Part shown: one piece after another, positions 24,257 through 33,333 of the stretch
How positions within the stretch are numbered: position 1 is the stretch's first letter
Layout of the letters: each line of letters begins with the position of its first letter
Source: an uncultured Eubacterium sp.
Lineage (GTDB): Bacteria; Bacillota; Clostridia; Lachnospirales; Lachnospiraceae
NCBI GenBank assembly: GCA_910586225.1
Contig: CAJUIL010000001.1
Coordinates: 1 to 64,000, forward strand
Reading direction: 5' to 3'
DNA length: 64,000 bases
The notes under the pieces: model-generated
The model's database searches: none
Told to the model about the DNA's origin: nothing
The model's input: the letters and a program-made list of their open reading frames with translations, nothing else
Translations under genes and position numbers: made by a program

Positions 24257-26452
24257 TTATCTCTTAAGATTTACCAGCTCCTCCAAAATACCGTCAGAAG
24301 TGGAAATAACTCTGGAGTTTGCCTGATAACCACGCTGTGTTGTGATCATCTGCGTAAATTCCGACGCCAGATCAACGTTGGACATTTCCAGCGTACCACT
24401 GTCGATCGAAGAACCGTCCGAATCCATCTCGACGCCGATGCCGTCAAAATCACCAGAGTTCATCGTCGAACGATAGCAGTTGTTTCCTATGCTTTCAAGA
24501 CCCGATGCATTCGAGAATCTGGCTACCGCGATCTGTCCGAGCAAAGCGGTATTGCCGTTGCTGTAGGAGCCGTAAATCTTGCCGCTCTGTTCTACCGAAA
24601 GACCGATCAGCGTACCGACCATCTTGCCTTCACCGACTCCTCCTTCGCCGCCGCTCGCCATTGCAGCGGTAGACGACTCTCCGTTCGCAAGGTTCTTTAA
24701 GGTCGAAAAGTCAATCTGAATATCGCTGAACGGGTTTGGGTTGTCGCCTGTCATTTTAAAGTTGGACATCTTGAGCGTCTGCGTCATATTCCCCTGCTGT
24801 CCGATATAATTCAGGCTGCCGTCCGCAGTAGAAAACTGCATCTTAAAACCGTCTGTGGACGGCGTTACGATTTCAAAGTGGCCGTCGCCCTGATAATAAC
24901 GGAACTCTACGTCAGGCGGAAGCTTTTCTGTGAAGATGCCCTTCTCATTGATCTGCTCTACGTCTACGGACAAGTAGCCATAATCCAGAAAATCCGCAAA
25001 GGTAAGATCCTGTGTAAAAGTCTCAGGTGTATTTCCAGCTAATTGATCCCATGGAGCCGCTGCTCCGTTTGTATTGATATTATAAACTGGATTTGCCGTA
25101 GTACCGCTGACTTCTACCGTAATATTTAAAGTACTGTCCGCAATCGTGCCTGCCGGAAATTTATCCGGAAATTCCTCTACAATCTGCTGCAGGTAATCCG
25201 TACCGATCTTATAAACGGTTGTTCCCTGCGCAGGAGCCGACGTAATATCCGCTGTAACATCATCCAGCTTATTCCCGTCGAGCCATCCTTCCAGCTTATC
25301 ACGCAGATTGACAACCTTTGTGATCTGATCTGTATTGTTCAGCCATCCAGCATCAAATGGGTACTTGGTAGCATCTGTGATCGGCTGCCCGCTTTTATCT
25401 AAAATGACCATTTTGTTATTCGCAGGATTATCCGGAACTTCTACCGTATACTGTACGGAATAACCTTCTGGCAGCTCATATTTTGTACTTGTATTTGTCG
25501 CCGGATCCTTTTTCGTATAAGAAAGATACTGGTTTACCACAGACGCCGGATACGTATAAGTCAATGTTCCAGGCCCGCCTGCTGTCGTTACATTCGGTGT
25601 AGACGCCAGCCTTTTCAGTGCGCCTGCCATCCCGCTTGCCATCGTATAGTTATCTGTAATAAATACATTACTTCCCTGGCCGCTTGCCGTTCCAAACAGA
25701 TCGCTCAATTTTGTCCCTGAGCTGGAAACGATCGATTTGCCATTGCTGTCCAAAATATCTGTCAGGTTAACAGTATATTCACCCTTATCCCCGGTTTTCT
25801 GTACTGCAAACCGCGCGGTATATGCATAGCCCAAATTATCGTAAAAATTCAGGTTCATCGCGTAACCTTCATCTGAATTAACATTCGGGCTGTTATCATC
25901 TAAAATACCAGTACAAACGCCCCGCGTCGTATATTCCGGATTGGATGTCTGGTTGTCAGTAGACATGATCTTCAGCGGAGATACCGTATCCTTACGGATG
26001 TTTCCGTTTGCATCTACCTGCCAGCCCATTACCGTATAGCCGGTTGATTCCATACAAAGGTTTCCGGCGCCGTCTACATAAAACGCACCGGCTCTTGTAA
26101 AGATATTTTCTGTTCCGGTATTTACAATATAAAAGCTGGTAGAGTTTTTATCCGACAGCTTTAAGTCGAAAGCTTTTCCAGTAGATTCGGATGCACCGCC
26201 TGTGTCAATATCAACCGCGGTAGATGCGAACGATGTGCCAAGACCAATCTGCTTGGCGTTTACGCCGCCCTTGCCTGTCTGGGCATTTGCACCAGAAGCA
26301 AAAGAAAGATTCTGGTACATCATCGTACTAAATGTCGTTCGTGAGGATTTAAATCCCACGGTATTTACGTTTGCAATATTGTTACCAATTACATCCATTT
26401 TCGTCTGGTGGGTCTTAAGACCTGATACCGACGAATATAATGCTCTCATCAT
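24257..26452 (-). CDS. flgE: flagellar hook protein FlgE
   Basis: A 731-aa structural protein of the flagellar hook, much longer than the about 400 aa of enterobacterial FlgE. The N-terminal rod/hook signature is clear (MRALYSSVSGLKTHQTKMD, IGNNIANVNTVGFKSSR), as is the C-terminal counterpart (MSNVDLASEFTQMITTQRGY). The extra length is in the central surface domains (about residues 280-500), usual for large clostridial hooks. AGGAGG lies about 10 nt before the first of two ATGs. It is followed by the structured flbD leader. Confidence 0.96.
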   Translation of the reverse strand: MMRALYSSVSGLKTHQTKMDVIGNNIANVNTVGFKSSRTTFSTMMYQNLSFASGANAQTGKGGVNAKQIGLGTSFASTAVDIDTGGASESTGKAFDLKLSDKNSTSFYIVNTGTENIFTRAGAFYVDGAGNLCMESTGYTVMGWQVDANGNIRKDTVSPLKIMSTDNQTSNPEYTTRGVCTGILDDNSPNVNSDEGYAMNLNFYDNLGYAYTARFAVQKTGDKGEYTVNLTDILDSNGKSIVSSSGTKLSDLFGTASGQGSNVFITDNYTMASGMAGALKRLASTPNVTTAGGPGTLTYTYPASVVNQYLSYTKKDPATNTSTKYELPEGYSVQYTVEVPDNPANNKMVILDKSGQPITDATKYPFDAGWLNNTDQITKVVNLRDKLEGWLDGNKLDDVTADITSAPAQGTTVYKIGTDYLQQIVEEFPDKFPAGTIADSTLNITVEVSGTTANPVYNINTNGAAAPWDQLAGNTPETFTQDLTFADFLDYGYLSVDVEQINEKGIFTEKLPPDVEFRYYQGDGHFEIVTPSTDGFKMQFSTADGSLNYIGQQGNMTQTLKMSNFKMTGDNPNPFSDIQIDFSTLKNLANGESSTAAMASGGEGGVGEGKMVGTLIGLSVEQSGKIYGSYSNGNTALLGQIAVARFSNASGLESIGNNCYRSTMNSGDFDGIGVEMDSDGSSIDSGTLEMSNVDLASEFTQMITTQRGYQANSRVISTSDGILEELVNLKR

Positions 26453-26494
26453 AGTGTTATGACCTCCTGATTTTACTGCTTATTTGAGGCGCTG

Positions 26495-26524
26495 TGCGGC
26501 TTCTTCAGTCAGTCAGAAACCGCA
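26495..26524 (-). repeat. intercistronic stem-loop before flgE
   Basis: TGCGGCTTCT (26495-26504) and AGAAACCGCA (26515-26524) form a 10-bp stem with one G-U pair and a 10-nt loop. It sits between the TIGR02530-like gene and flgE, and no U-run follows. It may mark an mRNA processing or stability site. Confidence 0.55.
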
Positions 26525-26544
26525 GCCTCCTTGATAGGTCCGGC

Positions 26545-26958
26545 CTATATGATCACAGCGCCGTCAATGTTTGTAAAGATACTTTCGTCTGCTTCACTTT
26601 TATCTAACGCAGTCACGACCGTATTGTTCGGTACATTTACGATAAATGCCAGTGAATCAACGATCACAAGGGAATCTTGGATCCCTTTTTCGCCTGCTTT
26701 TCTGACACCCGATTCCAGACGCTCGTTCTGCTCTCTGGAAAGGCTGATGTTGCGGTTTTCTAAACGCATGGACGCGTGCTTGGAAAACTTTAACGGCTTC
26801 GTATCAGCCGCCGGATTCGTCCGGGACTGCTGTGTTTTTCTCAGTACTTCCTCAAACGAAATGCGTGCTCCCGCATCCGCCGCCGCATCATTTTTCTGCG
26901 TCAGATACTGATCCGTCATCTGCTGTATGGAAGTGAACTGTTTTTCGATTCCTTTCAT
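26545..26958 (-). CDS. TIGR02530-family flagellar operon protein
   Basis: A 137-aa protein recognised as the flagellar operon family (TIGR02530) found between flgD and flgE in Gram-positive motility operons. The conserved core is visible: LKFSKHASMRLENRNISLS, followed by LESGVRKAGEKGIQDSLV and IVNVPNNTVVTALD. Its biochemical role is not established; an export- or hook-assembly role is inferred from position. No membrane segments or signal peptide are seen. Confidence 0.85.
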   Translation of the reverse strand: MKGIEKQFTSIQQMTDQYLTQKNDAAADAGARISFEEVLRKTQQSRTNPAADTKPLKFSKHASMRLENRNISLSREQNERLESGVRKAGEKGIQDSLVIVDSLAFIVNVPNNTVVTALDKSEADESIFTNIDGAVII

Positions 26959-27030
26959 ATTTCAACTCCATCCTTTTGCCTGATACACAAAGCCTCCCTG
27001 CGATGCTTATCCTGCAAAGATTACGGCCTG

Positions 27031-28047
27031 TTAGTTCGTGCCGGCGTCAATACTGTTGTCCTCATTGCCATTGCTTTCATTGCTGTTATCTTCCTGCTCG
27101 CCGTTATTCTTCTGTGCCTGCAGCTCTTCTAAGATCTTTTGAAGAATATCAGCTACCTCCGACTCGGCGTCATCTGTACCTTCGCCGCCATCCGGCTTTA
27201 AACCAAGCTTTTTCGATGCCGCGGCAAGCGCGTCCTTGATCGAATTGTACTGATTGATCGTCTTTTCAGAAACTTTTTTGCGCTGCTCTTCGCTAAGCCC
27301 TTCATAAAGCTTTGACGTGTCTGCGAACTGCGCATTGTACTTCATCAGCGTTTCTTCATCTGCTTCTTCAATCTGTCCGACGGACGGAAGCTCATTCACA
27401 GAACCGGTAAACTGCGTCGCCTTAAGCGCTGCCATCTTATCTTCCAATGCACGCAGCTTATCCAGATGCTCCTTCTGAACAAACTTTTTCTGAGAATCCG
27501 TCAACTTATCGTATGCTTCTCTTGCTGATTTAACAAGTCCCTCATCAGAAACCGTCAAATTATCCACACTTGGCAAAAGCTGGATCATCTTATGTAGATC
27601 GTTTGCAAGGATCGCGCCTTCGTAGTATTCCTCATCGGATACCGTATCCAATTTATCGATATCGTACAGCTGATCGTTTACCGACAGCATCGTCTTGCCG
27701 TTTTGCTGCGTGATAAAATCAACCTTGCCCTTGACAAATCCGTTATCCCCGTCGTTAATAAATACATACTTGCCAACCAATGAGTTTGCGGACTGCTGGG
27801 TAAACGCGGACTGCATATTGTTCAGCGACTCTACCATGGAAAAAGTTGCCATCTGCGCAACCCATTCGGTATTGCTCGTTGGCTCCAGCGGATCCTGATA
27901 CTGCATCTGCGCTACTAACAGCTGTAAAAACTGCTCCTGGCCCATTGTGTTGTCCACATTCTTTTTCTTGCCGTTCTTATTAGTGGAAGTGGATTCTGAC
28001 GTATCATTTACAACTTTCCCATCCTTGACTTCCTGAATAATTGCCAT
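27031..28047 (-). CDS. flgD: flagellar hook assembly (capping) protein FlgD
   Basis: A 338-aa scaffold for hook polymerisation. The N-terminal export/cap domain is clear (MGQEQFLQLLVAQMQYQDPLEP followed by TEWVAQMATFSMVESL), and a short FlgD core follows (VGKYVFINDGDNGFVKGKV). Residues about 170-338 form an extra helical, charged extension absent from compact FlgD proteins. The ATG at 28047 is supported by AAAGGAG and by a promoter at 28076-28104 that overlaps the alternative upstream start. Confidence 0.93.
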   Translation of the reverse strand: MAIIQEVKDGKVVNDTSESTSTNKNGKKKNVDNTMGQEQFLQLLVAQMQYQDPLEPTSNTEWVAQMATFSMVESLNNMQSAFTQQSANSLVGKYVFINDGDNGFVKGKVDFITQQNGKTMLSVNDQLYDIDKLDTVSDEEYYEGAILANDLHKMIQLLPSVDNLTVSDEGLVKSAREAYDKLTDSQKKFVQKEHLDKLRALEDKMAALKATQFTGSVNELPSVGQIEEADEETLMKYNAQFADTSKLYEGLSEEQRKKVSEKTINQYNSIKDALAAASKKLGLKPDGGEGTDDAESEVADILQKILEELQAQKNNGEQEDNSNESNGNEDNSIDAGTN

Positions 28048-28075
28048 ATCTATTCTCCTTTCTCTATTTATTTTT

Positions 28076-28104
28076 ATTATACTTGCGTTTCTGCTTTTTT
28101 CCAA
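28076..28104 (-). promoter_or_regulatory. internal sigma-A-type promoter before flgD
   Basis: -35 TTGGAA (28099-28104), 17-nt spacer, -10 TATAAT (28076-28081), placing transcription start about 20-25 nt before the flgD ATG. It would give extra transcription of flgD, the hook gene and everything downstream. Confidence 0.55.
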
Positions 28105-28168
28105 TCACACGCCTGCTTCCTTTCCCTTTTCTTAACCTTGGGATTTTCACAAGTATGCGCGGCGGCTC

Positions 28169-29698
28169 CTATGCCTTATAGTCGACATTATTGCCGTTAT
28201 CACGCATCATCTGTGCAACAAGCGTCTCTTCCTCTGACATCATACCAGACAAGCCGTCCAGATCATTCAGGTCATTTAAGTTAATGCTCCGTCTGGAACG
28301 TCGTGCGCTCTGCTCCTCCTGCTGTCTTGCCTGCTCCTCCTGACTATGCGCGTCACGCTCTAAGCTGCTTTCAAATTCATGCGTACCTGCGGATACTTCC
28401 ACAGCGTCAACCTTGATGCCCTGCTGATTTAAGCTTTCTTTTAAAACCGCTGCCTGCTGCACAAGCGCTTCTTTTAAGCTTTCATTCTGTGCGGTCAGCT
28501 GTGCAGTGACTGTCCCCTGCTTTTCAGATACATGGACATAAACCTTTCCGAGATTTTCCGGATTCAGCTGCATTTCGATCGATTTCACATCTTCTGAAAG
28601 ATGAATACGTGTATGCTGTACGATTTGGTCGATCACATCCTGCATATTCATTTGCGGCAATGGCGCTTGCTGCGCTGGATTCGGCGTAGCCTGCACATTC
28701 GCTGACGGTTCCTGTGTATGGACATTTGTCTGGAAATCAAAACGCGGATTTTCCTGTGTTTCCTGATTTCCTTTCAGCATATCTGACGGATTCTGTCCAG
28801 TAGAAGCTTCCTGACCAGTCTGCGCACTCTCCTGCTCTGTCTGGATATTTTGCACCTGCTTTGTCTCCTGCTGCTCCTCCTGTACCGGAGCTGCTTCCTG
28901 CGTCTGCTGTGTGTGTTCCTGCTGCTGCGAAGCTTGCTGCGTCTGCAGCGCTTCTCTCTGCGGCTGCACCGTCTGTACCGCTTCCTGTGAAACCTGCTGC
29001 GTCTTTACCTGCGCATCCTGCTCTGTAAGGACCTCTGCCTGCACCGGAGTCTCTTGCTGCGGCAGCATCGTTTGGATCGGCTGTTCAGCTTCGCCCATCA
29101 TTATATGGATCTGATCCATCAGGTCATCCATAGACATTCCAAGCTGCTGCAGCAAATCCTCTGTGATCACAGCTGTCTCCTGCATAACAAGCTGGAAATT
29201 CTCTTGAAAGAGCATACTTCCAGCGTCCTTGCTTCCTGTCAGCTCTACTGCAAGTGCGATCAACTGCTGTGGATCCAGCAGATCAGCCTGCGTAAGCCCT
29301 AAAAGCTCCATCGCTGCTTCCAGCTGTTCTTCATCAACGCCAAGGTTTTCCTTGATAACCTCTTTGATGTTTTCGACTGCCTCTTCTACCGTTTCTTGTA
29401 CGGTATCCGCATCCACAGTCTTGCTGTCCGAAGCGGATGTCACCTTGTCTGCCTGTGCAGCCGACTTATTCTGGTATTGCTCATACTGCTGTTTGACATT
29501 GCTGTCGTTTCCCGTCTGCTTCGTCTGCGGAATAGCCGTCTGGCCCTTTGCAGTCTGCGCGGTGTTGGAAGAATTTTGGCGCATATAATTAGAAAATGTG
29601 CTCTGCAGACCTTCCGCTTTTTTCGCCTTTACACCAGACGCTTCTGTTGTCGGCGCCGTATCCGTATTAGAAACGGTCATAAGTTGTATTGACGGCAT
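28169..29698 (-). CDS. fliK: flagellar hook-length control protein FliK
   Basis: A 509-aa exported molecular ruler. The N-terminal two thirds are low-complexity, Gln/Thr/Glu-rich and probably extended, as expected for FliK. The C-terminal substrate-switch domain is recognisable around IEMQLNPENLGKVYVHVSEK and the helix LKEALVQQAAVLKESLNQQG. It lies between the MotE-like gene and flgD, the FliK position in Firmicutes. Overall sequence conservation is low, so identity rests on the C-terminal domain and context. Confidence 0.92.
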   Translation of the reverse strand: MPSIQLMTVSNTDTAPTTEASGVKAKKAEGLQSTFSNYMRQNSSNTAQTAKGQTAIPQTKQTGNDSNVKQQYEQYQNKSAAQADKVTSASDSKTVDADTVQETVEEAVENIKEVIKENLGVDEEQLEAAMELLGLTQADLLDPQQLIALAVELTGSKDAGSMLFQENFQLVMQETAVITEDLLQQLGMSMDDLMDQIHIMMGEAEQPIQTMLPQQETPVQAEVLTEQDAQVKTQQVSQEAVQTVQPQREALQTQQASQQQEHTQQTQEAAPVQEEQQETKQVQNIQTEQESAQTGQEASTGQNPSDMLKGNQETQENPRFDFQTNVHTQEPSANVQATPNPAQQAPLPQMNMQDVIDQIVQHTRIHLSEDVKSIEMQLNPENLGKVYVHVSEKQGTVTAQLTAQNESLKEALVQQAAVLKESLNQQGIKVDAVEVSAGTHEFESSLERDAHSQEEQARQQEEQSARRSRRSINLNDLNDLDGLSGMMSEEETLVAQMMRDNGNNVDYKA

Positions 29699-29793
29699 TC
29701 TCCTGCCTCCTTTCTTCTTTTAATTTATTGAATTTATTTTTATATAAACCGCACTAGAATACGCAAAAGCTTTCCAGATACGGGATATACCTG

Positions 29794-29811
29794 CGGTATT
29801 TCCAAATACCG
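29794..29811 (-). repeat. small perfect inverted repeat at the motE-like stop codon
   Basis: CGGTATTT at 29794-29801 and AAATACCG at 29804-29811, separated by 2 nt, directly follow the stop codon of the MotE-like gene. No U-run follows. This is one of several intercistronic hairpins in the operon. Confidence 0.5.
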
Positions 29812-29812
29812 G

Positions 29813-30661
29813 TCATCGTTTGGACGGCTCCAGCATTTCTGTAAGCTTCGCCGCCGTATCCTGGTTCATTGCCGCCAGGATATTCGCCCGGTTTGCGGAT
29901 GTCATTTTCTCCAAAATCCTTCGAACAAGCGAAAGATTATCAGTCATGGTATCAAAAATCGCAGCAGCCTCTTTCGGCTTCATCGTAGAATAGGTCTTGA
30001 CATAATCGTCTACCTTGCTGTCATATGCCTGCTGCTCGATCACTTCTTTATATAATACTTCTGCGTTATCCGGATTGATCGCCTCGTAAAACTTCTGATA
30101 CTCAGAAATATCCGGCGCATTGTCCCCGAATACGACTTCTTCGTAAAACTGCTGGCGCAGCGTCTCAAATGCCGCTTCGTTGTCGCGGTATTTTTTCAGC
30201 TTGCGCACCTGTGACTGCAGATCCTCAATCTTCGCAGAGCCATCCTTGTCGCTTTGCATGACCGCCTCCAGCTCTCCTTCCAGCTCCTTGATCCGGGCAA
30301 TCGCCTCGTCTACGGTCTGGTATGGATAATCTGCGTCCTCGCCAATTTCCGCCGGCTTTACCTCCGGCAAGATCTTATTTACATACGGCACATCCTTCAA
30401 GAGCGGATGTAATACGGTCGAACCAAATCCGCCGACGTCCAACCGGACCAATAGCGCTAAAATCCCAAGCCAGATAGCGATGATCACAAGCGTAGCAAAC
30501 GCCACGATCAGCTTGCCGCCGACAGTTTCCTGCTCTTCAGCCATTTCCTGATCCTGCCTTGCCGCTTTTTTCTCCTGCTTTTTTTTCTTCTTTTCTTCTT
30601 TTCTTCTTGCTTTTTCCTGTTTTTTGGCATCTGCCTGAGCTGCCGTTGCTTCTTCTGGCAT
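29813..30661 (-). CDS. MotE/YlxF-like flagellar protein
   Basis: A 282-aa protein with a Lys-rich cytoplasmic N terminus, a membrane helix at about residues 48-72 (IVAFATLVIIAIWLGILALL), a coiled coil (about residues 115-160) and a C-terminal MgtE_N-like helical domain (MKPKEAAAIFDTMTDN, AAMNQDTAAKLTEML). This architecture is shared by the MotE/YlxF family, located between fliJ and fliK in Gram-positive operons; MotE is a stator-associated chaperone in other bacteria. The specific role here is inferred. Confidence 0.85.
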   Translation of the reverse strand: MPEEATAAQADAKKQEKARRKEEKKKKKQEKKAARQDQEMAEEQETVGGKLIVAFATLVIIAIWLGILALLVRLDVGGFGSTVLHPLLKDVPYVNKILPEVKPAEIGEDADYPYQTVDEAIARIKELEGELEAVMQSDKDGSAKIEDLQSQVRKLKKYRDNEAAFETLRQQFYEEVVFGDNAPDISEYQKFYEAINPDNAEVLYKEVIEQQAYDSKVDDYVKTYSTMKPKEAAAIFDTMTDNLSLVRRILEKMTSANRANILAAMNQDTAAKLTEMLEPSKR

Positions 30662-30711
30662 TTAAGATAATACCTCCTTATGTATTTGAAAACCTCCGGG
30701 TATGAAAAGCA

Positions 30712-31158
30712 TTATGCATTTTCCCCGTGATAGGTATAGCTGACAAGTTCATTGACGGCCTGGTTTTCTTCATAAGCCACTTCCTGTTTAAATTCTTCAA
30801 ACGCCCGCTCCCGCAGCTTTTCAAATGTCTTTCGCTCCATCATAACCTCATTAAGCTTAAGCCTTGCCGCTTCCACCTGCTTTTCCGCCGCATGGACAAC
30901 CATCATCTGCGCACGGATCTTTGACTTCATAATATCGATCGACTGCTTATTTTCTTTTATATCCCGGATACTGATCGCGCCGCTTACAAGCTCTACCGCG
31001 CGCCTCTCATACATGGAACGCTGTGTGATCAGCATCTGCAGCGCCGCCTCTTCCTTGCGCAGCTTCGCGTTTGCCTGCCCATATGCTATTTTGGCCTGAC
31101 TCTCCAGCTTGCACTTGATATCTAAAATGCTTTGCAGCTTAAATATAAATTTCGCCAT
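30712..31158 (-). CDS. fliJ: flagellar export protein FliJ
   Basis: A 148-aa, almost entirely alpha-helical coiled-coil protein (MAKFIFKLQSILDIKCKLES start typical of FliJ). It acts as the central stalk of the export ATPase ring and escorts export chaperones. It follows fliI with a 14-nt gap. Length and start match the family; coiled-coil proteins diverge quickly, so position between fliI and the MotE-like gene is part of the evidence. Confidence 0.93.
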   Translation of the reverse strand: MAKFIFKLQSILDIKCKLESQAKIAYGQANAKLRKEEAALQMLITQRSMYERRAVELVSGAISIRDIKENKQSIDIMKSKIRAQMMVVHAAEKQVEAARLKLNEVMMERKTFEKLRERAFEEFKQEVAYEENQAVNELVSYTYHGENA

Positions 31159-31172
31159 CCCAACAACCCCTT

Positions 31173-32495
31173 TTAATCCTGAAAGATTGCTCCGAGACGC
31201 TCTGTGATCTCTTCAAATGTAAACTTTTCCATTGTCCCCTGCATCAAAAACTGATTAACGGCATTGATCTTTTGGATCGCATAGTCGATTGCCACATTGG
31301 AGCCGCTCTTATATGCCCCAATATTGATCAAGTCCTCCGCTTCATCATAGGTACCAAGGACATTACGCAGCTTTCCGGCAGCGCTTTTATGCTCGTCTGA
31401 GGCAATCGCGCTCATGCATCGGGAAATGCTTGCCAGCACATCGATCGCCGGATAATGGTTTTTCTGCCCCAGCTTCCTTGATAATACAATATGCCCGTCG
31501 AGGATACTTCGTGCCGTATCCGTGATCGGTTCGTTAAAATCATCTCCATCCACAAGTACCGTATATAAGCCTGTAATCGAACCCTTATCCGAGTTTCCGG
31601 CACGCTCCAAAAGCTTCGGCATCTCAGAATAAATGCTCGGCGGATATCCTCTTGTAACCGGCGGCTCTCCGGACGCAAGGCCAATCTCACGCTGCGCCAT
31701 GGAAAAACGGGTCAAGGAATCCATCATCAGCAGCACATCCCTGCCTTGGTCCCTGAAATATTCCGCAATCGCCGTCGCCGTTTTCGCCGCCTTGTTCCGG
31801 ATCAGCGCCGGCTTGTCTGAAGTCGCTACAACAACGACGGAACGGCGCATTCCTTCTTCCCCAAGGTCGTTTTCAATAAATTCACGCACCTCACGGCCAC
31901 GCTCTCCGATCAGGGCAATGACGTTGATATCTGCCCGCGTATTTCGCGCGAACATACCCATCAGCGTACTCTTCCCGACACCGGAACCTGCAAAGATCCC
32001 GATACGCTGCCCTTTGCCAACAGTGATCAGACCGTCTACCGCCTTTACGCCAAGCGACAATACATCGCGGATGATCACACGCGACATCGGATCCGGCGGC
32101 ATCGCTTCTACTGGATATTCTTTGGAAAGCTCCAGATGATCCACGTCAGTCGGCCTTCCCAGCCCATCCAGCGTATGGCCCAAAATATTGTCATCAACTA
32201 GGATCGAAAGCGGGTGCCCGGTGTTTTCAACCATACAGCCAACGCCGATGCCTTCCACATTTTCAAACGGCATCAGCAGGATATGCTTATCCCGGAATCC
32301 AACGACTTCCGCCATTACAGAAACCGTCCGGTCACTGTCCAAAAAAATCCGGCACAAGTCGTTCAGCTTGGCATCCGGGCCAAGCGATTCGATCGTCAGC
32401 CCGACAACCTTTGCTACCTTTCCGTAGCGGTTAAAATATGTTTTATCCATTAAAGAAATATATTTCTGATATTGCCTTTTTATTACTCTGTCCAC
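31173..32495 (-). CDS. fliI: flagellum-specific export ATPase FliI
   Basis: An about 440-aa hexameric ATPase related to F1-beta. Walker A is GIFAGSGVGKSTLMG, Walker B is in VLLMMDSLTRFSMAQREIGL, and the type III signature PSIYSEMPKLLERAG is intact. The start is probably the GTG at 32495 with GAGGA about 7 nt upstream; an earlier GTG at 32516 would overlap fliH and lacks a spaced SD. It works with FliH and FliJ, encoded on either side. Confidence 0.95.
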   Translation of the reverse strand: MDRVIKRQYQKYISLMDKTYFNRYGKVAKVVGLTIESLGPDAKLNDLCRIFLDSDRTVSVMAEVVGFRDKHILLMPFENVEGIGVGCMVENTGHPLSILVDDNILGHTLDGLGRPTDVDHLELSKEYPVEAMPPDPMSRVIIRDVLSLGVKAVDGLITVGKGQRIGIFAGSGVGKSTLMGMFARNTRADINVIALIGERGREVREFIENDLGEEGMRRSVVVVATSDKPALIRNKAAKTATAIAEYFRDQGRDVLLMMDSLTRFSMAQREIGLASGEPPVTRGYPPSIYSEMPKLLERAGNSDKGSITGLYTVLVDGDDFNEPITDTARSILDGHIVLSRKLGQKNHYPAIDVLASISRCMSAIASDEHKSAAGKLRNVLGTYDEAEDLINIGAYKSGSNVAIDYAIQKINAVNQFLMQGTMEKFTFEEITERLGAIFQD

Positions 32496-32505
32496 TCTTT
32501 CTTCC

Positions 32506-33333
32506 TCAGTCTGCACGGGCCAGCGCCTTCAGATCCCTGATCAGGTTCGAAAGCTGGATATCCATGCCGCATTCAAAAACGCCCTCATCCGTATCGATCG
32601 TGCACTGACCAGGCTGCATAGATTCATCCATTACAATATCAAGCACGACCTCTCCGCCGATCTTTTCCATAATGTCCTGTTTTTTTTCAGACAGCGGTGC
32701 ATAATCGTCCGCACTAACAAAAATACGGAATACCCGGCTGTTTTTAATGTTCTGGACCGTCCTGCGGACCAAATGCAGAAGGATCGCCTCATGGTCTGCG
32801 AAGTCTGTGTGAAGCACCTCGTCAAGCACTTTGATGACCGCGTCCATCAGTTCTGGCTCCATCGTATGTAAGCGTTCGGCATAGGCCTGTTCTTGCGATT
32901 CACGTATTTGTGCAAGCTGTGCGCGCATTTGCTCTTCCTCAGCCTGCACACGCTCCATGCCGCGCGCGTATCCTGCCTCTTCAGCCTCCATTCTGGCTCG
33001 TTCTTTTAAATTTTCCGCCTCTTGGACTGCTTTTTTCAAAATCGTTTCCGCATCCGAAGTGGCCTTGGAGACAATCTGCTCTGCCTGCTCCTTTGCCCGC
33101 TCCACATAATCAATTTCCATTTCCGGCTGGACCTCCAGACCCGGCAGTCCCTGCGAAAAACCGTCTCCCTCCGACGGCTGCCCGCCTTCCTGCGCCTGCT
33201 CCCTGCGCAGCTGTGCCTGACGCTCATACGCCAGCGCCGTCAGTTTTTGCTCCAGCAGCTCATTATAATCGATCACGCGGGTATAGGTATCTCCCTTACT
33301 TGCATTAATATGCGCTTTGTATAAATTAGACAA
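32506..33333 (-). CDS. fliH: flagellar assembly protein FliH
   Basis: A regulator of the FliI ATPase. The protein is mostly a long E/Q/A-rich coiled coil (about residues 65-140, ending ARGMERVQAEEEQM), with a C-terminal FliH/YscL-like domain (LIVRR... region around HADFADHEAILLHLVRRTV). The start is uncertain: a TTG at 33333 (SNLYKAHINASKG) has GGAGG 11 nt upstream, while a GTG at 33345 abuts the SD; both overlap the fliG stop. It lies between fliG and fliI. Confidence 0.92.
   Translation of the reverse strand: MSNLYKAHINASKGDTYTRVIDYNELLEQKLTALAYERQAQLRREQAQEGGQPSEGDGFSQGLPGLEVQPEMEIDYVERAKEQAEQIVSKATSDAETILKKAVQEAENLKERARMEAEEAGYARGMERVQAEEEQMRAQLAQIRESQEQAYAERLHTMEPELMDAVIKVLDEVLHTDFADHEAILLHLVRRTVQNIKNSRVFRIFVSADDYAPLSEKKQDIMEKIGGEVVLDIVMDESMQPGQCTIDTDEGVFECGMDIQLSNLIRDLKALARAD

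Noticed and set aside
29010..29700. plus-strand Cys-rich frames opposite fliK
   Set aside because: They are the complement of Gln/Thr-rich fliK codons; the Cys richness is an artefact.
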